From positions 62,001 through 126,000 of the forward strand of contig NZ_SUKF01000009.1 in NCBI RefSeq assembly GCF_005047655.1: a DNA stretch of 64,000 nucleotides, written 5' to 3'. This document shows positions 58,819 to 64,000 of the stretch, one piece after another. The DNA comes from Sinimarinibacterium arenosum (lineage in GTDB: Bacteria > Pseudomonadota > Gammaproteobacteria > Nevskiales > Nevskiaceae). Position numbers and translations under genes: made by a program. The stretch's first letter is position 1. Every line of letters starts with the position of its first letter. The notes under the pieces are model-generated. The model did no database searches. It was given only the letters and a program-made list of their open reading frames with translations, and was not told the origin of the DNA.

Positions 58819-58848
58819 GGGGAGGTCAATCACACCTGTGGAGCCTGT

Positions 58849-59184
58849 ATGAATATGGAATCAACCCAGTGCCACGTTTTCCCGCTCTCTCCGGATGGCG
58901 TCGTCGTGATCCCGCTGGAGGTGCCTCACGAGGCGATCTGCATCGGGGTCAATAACTGTCAGCTGGTTTTCGAGCTGGGCGGGTCCGAACGGACCTACGA
59001 GTTGCCCATTGGCGATGGCATGCCGGTGCGGATCGAACAGCATGCGGTGTCAGCGGCCGGGGAGATGTCGCGATTCCAGGTGGCGGTGCCGGACCCTGAC
59101 GGCGGTCATCAGCTCGAGGTCACCGCGGATATCAGTGGCGCCCGCTGGTTTGTTGCGGGGCGCGTTCGTCCGCGTACGTTTTGA
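58849..59184 (+). CDS. Hypothetical beta-rich protein, 111 aa
   Basis: Starts at ATG 58849 with GGAG upstream. Nearly all of it is beta-like: [54 protein letters not shown]. It lies just before recA, whose promoter is within its 3' end. No family recognised. It could be a small sandwich domain. Confidence 0.55.
   Translation: MNMESTQCHVFPLSPDGVVVIPLEVPHEAICIGVNNCQLVFELGGSERTYELPIGDGMPVRIEQHAVSAAGEMSRFQVAVPDPDGGHQLEVTADISGARWFVAGRVRPRTF
59155..59180 (+). promoter_or_regulatory. Class A promoter of recA
   Basis: GCGGGGCG (59155-59162), 12 bp, TACGTT (59175-59180), 39 bp before 59220. There is no LexA-type box here that I can see. Confidence 0.65.
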
Positions 59185-59219
59185 ACTGTCACATCTCTAT
59201 TTCCAACAGGAGCACGAAC

Positions 59220-60290
59220 ATGAGCACACTGCAAAATGCAGCAAAGATGGACGCATTGCGCGCCGCGATGAATCAGCTGGAGAAGAAGTACGGCCGCGGC
59301 ACGATCATGACGCTCGGGTCGGCGGCCAGCATTAACGTTGAAGCGATGTCCAGCGGTTCGCTGGCACTGAACCGTGCGCTTGGCATTAACGGCTTGCCGC
59401 GCGGTCGCGTCATTGAAATCTATGGCCCCGAGTCCTCGGGCAAGACTTCGCTGGCGCTGCAGGCGCTGGCCCAGGCGCAGCGCGCCGGCGGGGTCGGTGC
59501 GTTCATTGATGCCGAGCACGCACTGGATCCCGGTTGGGCGCGCAAGCTGGGGGTGAACGTCGAAGACCTGGTGCTGTCGCAACCCGACAACGGCGAAGCG
59601 GCGTTGGAGATCACGGAAATTCTCGTGCGCTCCGGAGCGGTCGACGTCATCGTCGTCGACTCGGTTGCGGCGCTGGTGCCCAGGGCTGAAATCGAAGGTG
59701 AGATGGGCGATAGCCATGTTGGGCTCCATGCTAGATTGCTTTCCCAAGCTTTACGCAAGTTGACTGCCGCGATCGCCAACTCGAAGTGCATGGTGATCTT
59801 CATCAATCAGATCCGCATGAAGATCGGTGTGATGTACGGCTCGCCCGAAACCACCACCGGTGGCAACGCCCTGAAGTTCTACGCATCCGTCCGCCTGGAC
59901 GTGCGCCGGGCGGAGGCGATCAAGGAAGGCGACCAGATGATCGGTCATGTGATGAAGGTCAAGGTGGTGAAGAACAAGGTAGCCGCCCCGTTCAAGCAGG
60001 CCATGGTTCCGGTGTTCTATGACCGCGGGTTCTGTCCGGCGACCGAGGCGCTTTCGCTCGGCGTCGAAGCCGGCATTTTCGAGAAGTCCGGTTCCTGGTT
60101 TTCGCTGGACGGCCAGAAGATCGGGCAGGGCCAGGCCAAGGCCGTTGAATGGCTGCGTGAGCATCCCGAGGTCGTTGATCGGGTGGTGCAGCAGCTGTCC
60201 GCTTCGCCGGCAGAAGCGGTGCCGCTGGAGGAACGCGATGCCGGCGATGCCGGCGATGCCGAGGAGCCGGGGGACCTGTCCGTTCACTAA
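59220..60290 (+). CDS. recA: RecA recombinase (plasmid-borne)
   Basis: 356 residues, full length. Walker A GPESSGKT at residues 69-76, Walker B region [23 protein letters not shown]-binding loop 1 [20 protein letters not shown], and loop 2 area [20 protein letters not shown] with [16 protein letters not shown]. The C-terminus ends in acidic repeats [13 protein letters not shown] that come from a 9-bp tandem repeat (about 60238-60262). CAGGAG precedes ATG 59220. A second RecA controlled by the element's own promoter would be independent of the host SOS response. Confidence 0.9.
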   Translation: MSTLQNAAKMDALRAAMNQLEKKYGRGTIMTLGSAASINVEAMSSGSLALNRALGINGLPRGRVIEIYGPESSGKTSLALQALAQAQRAGGVGAFIDAEHALDPGWARKLGVNVEDLVLSQPDNGEAALEITEILVRSGAVDVIVVDSVAALVPRAEIEGEMGDSHVGLHARLLSQALRKLTAAIANSKCMVIFINQIRMKIGVMYGSPETTTGGNALKFYASVRLDVRRAEAIKEGDQMIGHVMKVKVVKNKVAAPFKQAMVPVFYDRGFCPATEALSLGVEAGIFEKSGSWFSLDGQKIGQGQAKAVEWLREHPEVVDRVVQQLSASPAEAVPLEERDAGDAGDAEEPGDLSVH

Positions 60291-60304
60291 GGCCTGGACA
60301 TTCC

Positions 60305-60334
60305 AGCAGGCCCCCGATGTAATCGGGGCCTGCT
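60305..60334 (+). terminator. Hairpin after recA
   Basis: AGCAGGCCCCCGAT / ATCGGGGCCTGCT stem, one bulged base, 3-base loop, no T-run. It may stop transcription weakly. No gene is seen between here and 60387. Confidence 0.5.
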
Positions 60335-60386
60335 AGGGTGCGGGGCAAGTGAACCGTTTTTGGCGAGGGGCTTGGAGATCGCAATG

Positions 60387-60811
60387 GCCGAAACACGGAC
60401 GTTTCGCGCCCGCCGGAGCGGATGCGTAGCCGGAACTTCACGGGCTCAGGTTTTGAGACAGTGGATCTGTAGGCTGGCAGCAGAGCGACGCAGCGGAGAT
60501 TTTCAAGAGATCCATGCCGGGCGGTTCCGCCCAGTTGCAGCACGACTCACGATCGCGACGTCAACGCCGCGAACAACATCCTTGCCGAGGGACTGCGTAC
60601 ACTCGCAGAAATCGGCGTAGGCCCAGGAGGGGCCGAACTTATGCGCGTGGAGGGTGACACCCACCGAAGGACAGCGGCGAAAGCCGCGGTACCAACGGCA
60701 TCCGTCGAAACGCGAACCGTGTCAGCCACAGCCTCACCGTGTGAGCCGCTCCAGTCATAGGCGTTGCGAACACATGGACCCGTGAGGCTGGGGATTAGGC
60801 ATGGATTCCGA
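60387..60811 (+). mobile_element. Mini TnpB-derived element, copy 2 (opposite orientation)
   Basis: About 425 bp, the same ends and the same internal deletion junction as the copy at 28450-28875, in the reverse orientation. The end of the tnpB frame (DRDVNAANNIL onward) is kept at 60549-60760. It has small point differences from copy 1. No target duplication is seen. Confidence 0.8.
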
Positions 60812-60880
60812 CATAGGCTGGTCACCCATTTGTGGGGCAAAGGCCGAATAGCCCGCTCGGGCGCCCAGTGGTAGCCGAAA

Positions 60881-60910
60881 ACAAAAACGCCCCCGGAGTT
60901 CGGGGGCGTT
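60881..60910 (-). terminator. Rho-independent terminator of the DsbC-like gene
   Basis: Minus strand: AACGCCCCCG, 5-base loop, CGGGGGCGTT, then TTTGTTTT. It lies about 20 bp after the stop codon at 60930. Confidence 0.8.
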
Positions 60911-60929
60911 CTGGAGTTGGAGTAGCAAC

Positions 60930-61742
60930 TTAGGGGGTGGGGGTTGTCGCCGCAGCTTCGGCGCGACCGTACTTGGCAACCACCTGCTCGATCGTCGCCA
61001 CCATGGGTTTGCCGTCGACTTCCATGACGAACGCCGGCGTGCCCTGAAGCCCGGCCAGCTGCATCCAGTTGTACTGCTGCTGAAGCAACACGCCGGTCTC
61101 GGCCTTGGCTTTGTCGGATACCGGGTGCGCAGCAATGAACTGATCCAGGGTGCCTGCAGACTTGGCCGTCGCCGCGTCGCGCAGCACGCTCGCAGGGTCC
61201 TTTGCAGCCCAGACAGCGGCCATGATGTCGGCGCTGTTCGGATCCAGAAACATCACCGGCACCCAGTGGATATTGATTCCCTTGGCGTGGAAGTCGAGGA
61301 TCGCCATCGCGCAGTACGGGCAGTGCGGCTCATAGACGCCCCAGACATCCACTACCGGGCTGCCCTTCTCGGTGACGGTCTTGGCGTCGTTCTTCAGCTT
61401 CTTGAATCCGGCGGCCAGGTCGAACACATGCTCGCTGGTGTGTGTCGCCGTCAGATTCTGACCCTCGTTCCCGAACAGGGTGCCGATCACCGCGTAGTCG
61501 TCTCCGACCTGGTAGATCACCCCGCGGCCGCGCGGTGAGTTCACAGTGAATCCGATGATCTGATCGTTGACCTTGAAGGATTTCTCCGCCGTCGCATGAT
61601 TCAGCTCGAGGGCCTTGCTGACGGCCGCGTTGGGCGCGATCTCCGGGACGGGCGTGACTTCTGCGGCGGTGCCAGCGACAGCGCAAGCCGACATCAGTGA
61701 GCAGGCAAGGAGCACTGCGGTGAAATGAATCGGATGTTTCAT
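60930..61742 (-). CDS. Periplasmic DsbC/DsbG-like disulfide isomerase
   Basis: 270 residues from ATG 61742 (GAGGAA upstream). A lipoprotein-type signal (LLACSLMSAC) is followed by a DsbC-like N-terminal dimerisation region and a thioredoxin domain with EPHCPYCAMAILDF (active CPYC) and LQGTPAFVM (cis-Pro). Such proteins help fold Cys-rich secreted proteins, and conjugative plasmids often carry one. Fits the Cys-rich TraU-like protein at 47593. Confidence 0.8.
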   Translation of the reverse strand: MKHPIHFTAVLLACSLMSACAVAGTAAEVTPVPEIAPNAAVSKALELNHATAEKSFKVNDQIIGFTVNSPRGRGVIYQVGDDYAVIGTLFGNEGQNLTATHTSEHVFDLAAGFKKLKNDAKTVTEKGSPVVDVWGVYEPHCPYCAMAILDFHAKGINIHWVPVMFLDPNSADIMAAVWAAKDPASVLRDAATAKSAGTLDQFIAAHPVSDKAKAETGVLLQQQYNWMQLAGLQGTPAFVMEVDGKPMVATIEQVVAKYGRAEAAATTPTP

Positions 61743-61767
61743 GGTGTATTTCCTCGTGGGGCAATGC

Positions 61768-62613
61768 TCAAAAAGGTTGCGACGGATCCCGACGCTCCAG
61801 CGCCGGGTGGAGCCACCGCAATGAAACCTGGTCGGCCGCGTCGCCCCCGGACACGCTGAATCGCCCTCGGCGCCACACGGCAATTGCGTCGTCGTGAAGT
61901 GCTCGGGGGGTCAGCAGACGCTCAAGTTGCGTGGGGCCAACCTTCAACGTGGTGAAGGGCGAAAGGACGGTTGATGCGACGAAGCCGGCGGGGGGCGGCG
62001 CCGGCTCGGTCCGATGCACCTCAGGCTCAGCCGACAGATAGAGCCACAGCTTGAACAGGTGCCTGCAAAAGCCATCGAAACGTTCCCCGCCCAGGGCGTT
62101 AGCCGCAGATTGGTTGGCCTGCAGCGTGCGGGTGATGAGCCGGTTGACCGACTCACCGGGATCCTGCAGCACCAGATCAATCGGGACCAGGTTGCAGGCG
62201 GGGGAGTCGGCGACGCGGTCCACGACGTGCAGGCGATGCACTTCGCACAGGGTGGGTTCCAGGTTGAACCGCGCCCTTTCGTCGACGGACATGGCGATCG
62301 CGTCGACGGCCTTGCTTGCACAGTAGGTGCCGTCGATGCGCTTCATTTGCCCGGTACGGGACTGCGCGATCGACCATCCGACCACGGCCTGGCTCACGCC
62401 GAAGCCGTAATAGGCGTTGGCCGCGTCTAAAGGGAAGATGTGGGCCGCGTGTATGGAGTCATCGAGATCGGATTCCTCCAGCAATAGCTCCAATGCGTCG
62501 GTGCTGAGAACGACCGTCGCACCAGAATCGTTGCGGAACCGACGCACTGCCTCATGGGCACCAGGCCACATCGGGTGCGGGATATGTCGATAGGCGTGGG
62601 CTTCGGCCGTCAT
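61768..62613 (-). CDS. Hypothetical protein, 281 aa
   Basis: Start at ATG 62613, which lies 6 bp after a minus-strand CGTCTA motif. The sequence is mixed alpha/beta with VLSTDALELLLEESDLDDS, SVDERARFNLEPTLCEVHRL and FVASTVLSPFTTLKVGPTQL. No catalytic motif. Divergent from the RecD2-like gene. It lies 25 bp before the DsbC-like gene in the same direction, so they may be one operon. Confidence 0.6.
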   Translation of the reverse strand: MTAEAHAYRHIPHPMWPGAHEAVRRFRNDSGATVVLSTDALELLLEESDLDDSIHAAHIFPLDAANAYYGFGVSQAVVGWSIAQSRTGQMKRIDGTYCASKAVDAIAMSVDERARFNLEPTLCEVHRLHVVDRVADSPACNLVPIDLVLQDPGESVNRLITRTLQANQSAANALGGERFDGFCRHLFKLWLYLSAEPEVHRTEPAPPPAGFVASTVLSPFTTLKVGPTQLERLLTPRALHDDAIAVWRRGRFSVSGGDAADQVSLRWLHPALERRDPSQPF

Positions 62614-62619
62614 GCCCCT

Positions 62620-62625
62620 TAGACG
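62620..62625 (-). promoter_or_regulatory. Class B element 6 bp before a start codon
   Basis: Minus strand: CGTCTAAGGGGC then ATG at 62613. It lies in the gap between divergent genes. Confidence 0.45.
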
Positions 62626-62669
62626 TAACGATTGCCCGTTTGCAGGACGGAACGCGATAGAGGTGCACG

Positions 62670-64000
62670 ATGACAAGCGGACAGGCAGCGCCGACCACCT
62701 TGCAGGGCGAGGTCACAGAAGTCCTTTTCCGGAAGGAGGATTCCGGCTGGGGCATCCTGAAAGTGCGCGAGGCCCTTTCGGGGGAGGACCGCGTTGTGAC
62801 CGGGGTGATCGGCAACCTGGCGGCTGGGAACTTCCTGGAAGCGCGCGGGCAGTGGGTTCAGGGTCGGCGCGGCAAGGAGTTCAAGGCGTCATTCATCCGG
62901 AATAACCTGCCATCCCACCCCGATGGGATCATCAAGTTCCTGGCCAGCGGCGCGTTCATCGGAATCGGGCGAGGGATCGCGGAACGCCTGGTCGGGGCTT
63001 TCGGGTCGGAAACACTCAACATCCTGATGGAGTCCCCGGATCGGGTGGCCAAGGTGCATGGCGTCGGGCTCCGGCGTGCGCGGGCACTGCAGGATGCGCT
63101 GCTGCCGATGCGCATGGAGGCTCCCGTGCTGTCGGATCTGAACCAGGTGATGGGGCCCGCGATGGCGCAAAAAGCCGTGCAGGTGTTCGGCGGCCAGGCC
63201 GCGTCGATGATCAAGGACAACCCCTACGGCTTTACCGGGTCGATTCCCGGGTTCGGTTTCAAGCGCGCCGACAGCGTTGCGCTGGCCAATGGCATGAAGC
63301 CAGACAGCCCGGAGCGCCTGTCCGCCGCAGCGCTGTGGGTACTGAGGGACGCGGAGAGCTCTGGCCACTGTGCCTTGCCGCTGGATCTGCTGGAGTCCAA
63401 GGTGTCCGAGCTCACGGGGGTCGATCGGCAAGCGGTCGCGCGCGAACGCCTCAATGCGGTTTTGTCCGGAGAGACGACGAGCGTCGAGGCCGAGGACGGA
63501 CTCTATGTCATGCGCCGGGCCATGGCCGAGATGGAGGAGGCAGTCGCCACGGCCCTGCTGCGGCGGCTGGCCTCCCCGCTGGATGCGTCCGACCTGGGCG
63601 CGATCGATCAGCGCATCTCCCGGTTCGCACGGGCGCGCGGAGTGCCGTTGGACTGGCGCCAGCGGACGGGCGTCTCGCTGGCGCTGACGTCCCGCATCTC
63701 CGTCATTACCGGATTCCCCGGAACCGGGAAATCTGCGGCCCTGGCGGTGCTTGTGGACCTGATCGGGCATGACCGCGTCACCTTGGCCGCGCCCACGGGT
63801 GCTGCGGCGGAGCGTATGCGGCTGGCCACCGGGCTGACGGCTTCAACGCTGCACAGTCTGCTCGGCTACAAGCCGACCGGCGAATTCACCTATGGCGAGG
63901 ACAATCGCCTCCCGGTGAAGTTTCTGATCCTGGATGAGGGCTCCATGGTCGACCTGCCGTTGCTGCACGCGGTATTGATGGCGCTGCCCGACGACGCGCA
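62670..64000 (+). CDS. RecD2-like helicase, N-terminal part (runs off the window)
   Basis: Open from ATG 62670 to the end of the window (443 codons). The N-terminal part is an OB-like domain (TLQGEVTEVLFRKEDSGWGI). Helix-hairpin-helix units follow (SGAFIGIGRGIAERLVGAFG, KVHGVGLRRARALQD), as in RecD2. Near residue 350 the Walker A ITGFPGTGKSAALAVLVDL starts the helicase domain, with LLGYKPTGEF and the Walker B region KFLILDEGSMVDLP after it. RecD2 enzymes are 5'-3' superfamily 1 helicases in repair. The motif ribosome site is AGAGGTG. Confidence 0.85.
   Translation, partial: MTSGQAAPTTLQGEVTEVLFRKEDSGWGILKVREALSGEDRVVTGVIGNLAAGNFLEARGQWVQGRRGKEFKASFIRNNLPSHPDGIIKFLASGAFIGIGRGIAERLVGAFGSETLNILMESPDRVAKVHGVGLRRARALQDALLPMRMEAPVLSDLNQVMGPAMAQKAVQVFGGQAASMIKDNPYGFTGSIPGFGFKRADSVALANGMKPDSPERLSAAALWVLRDAESSGHCALPLDLLESKVSELTGVDRQAVARERLNAVLSGETTSVEAEDGLYVMRRAMAEMEEAVATALLRRLASPLDASDLGAIDQRISRFARARGVPLDWRQRTGVSLALTSRISVITGFPGTGKSAALAVLVDLIGHDRVTLAAPTGAAAERMRLATGLTASTLHSLLGYKPTGEFTYGEDNRLPVKFLILDEGSMVDLPLLHAVLMALPDDA

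Noticed and set aside
60318-60345. TAGGGTGCGGGG after recA as a class A promoter
   Set aside because: No GCGGGGCG box at 12 bp upstream and no gene starts after it; the bases belong to the hairpin and its flank.
62428-62440. CGTCTAAAGGG on the plus strand inside the 61768 gene
   Set aside because: It lies within a gene on the opposite strand and no plus-strand gene starts within 200 bp.
1-64000. tRNA, rRNA or tmRNA genes
   Set aside because: I saw no cloverleaf-like or rRNA-like sequence while reading, but I could not run a covariance search.

Overview
The window looks like part of a large GC-rich plasmid (or plasmid-like replicon) of a Gram-negative bacterium, most likely a beta- or gammaproteobacterium. 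The grounds are two iteron-type replication origins with Rep genes, a parA/parB pair with parS-like sites, a PRTRC gene cluster, a plasmid-type (type IV-A) CRISPR-Cas locus, TraU/DsbC-like transfer genes, no rRNA or tRNA genes, and Sec signal peptides, lipoproteins and an outer-membrane barrel. The species cannot be told from sequence alone.

Layout: 1-9.0 kb holds the end of a RecG-like helicase, a run of small unknown genes, a methyltransferase-helicase giant, a secreted DNase-like lipoprotein and a 5' nuclease. 9.1-16.5 kb holds a TM2 protein, a GHKL ATPase-metallopeptidase fusion, small accessory genes (DUF5983, SLOG, SprT-like), an outer-membrane protein and an NAD+ DNA ligase. 16.5-28.4 kb holds mostly unknown genes, a decayed XRE antitoxin, an esterase, a membrane ClpP-like protease, an SSB and a second RecG-like helicase. 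28.4-34.8 kb is a CRISPR array and a csf1-csf5-csf2-dinG-csf3 operon (type IV-A, no cas1/cas2). 34.8-43 kb holds the PRTRC genes (ThiF, ParB, E, C, F, B) around origin 1 and Rep1. 43-49.5 kb holds membrane, ParB-like, DUF6065 and Sel1 genes and a minus-strand transfer-like operon. 49.5-56 kb holds parS-like sites, iterons, an intact TnpB element, parAB, origin 2 and Rep2. 56-64 kb holds a second SSB, a divergent sigma factor, RecA, a TnpB-derived mini-element, a DsbC/G-like protein and the start of a RecD2-like helicase.

The main discovery candidate is a replicon-wide promoter code. About twenty genes are preceded, in the right orientation and mostly 20-45 bp before the start codon, by GCGGGGCG-N11-14-TA(G/C)GGT or a related form ending in CGTCTA. 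These promoters drive the CRISPR operon, PRTRC ThiF, PRTRC ParB, PRTRC F, recA, the ligase, the nuclease and many unknown genes. The window also encodes a divergent sigma-70-family protein (57624-58673) whose own start is preceded by a near match. Four genes begin 6-7 bp after the -10-like motif, which fits leaderless transcripts. parAB, whose upstream DNA is AT-rich, and both rep genes lack the motif. I infer that the element carries its own sigma factor and regulon; this is untested.

Other points worth attention: a 426-bp TnpB-derived mini-element sits inside a CRISPR spacer, and a second copy at 60.4 kb has the same internal deletion junction, so the deleted form itself has moved. Two unrelated iteron/Rep systems suggest a cointegrate. 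The intact TnpB element splits a second iteron cluster next to the parS-like sites.
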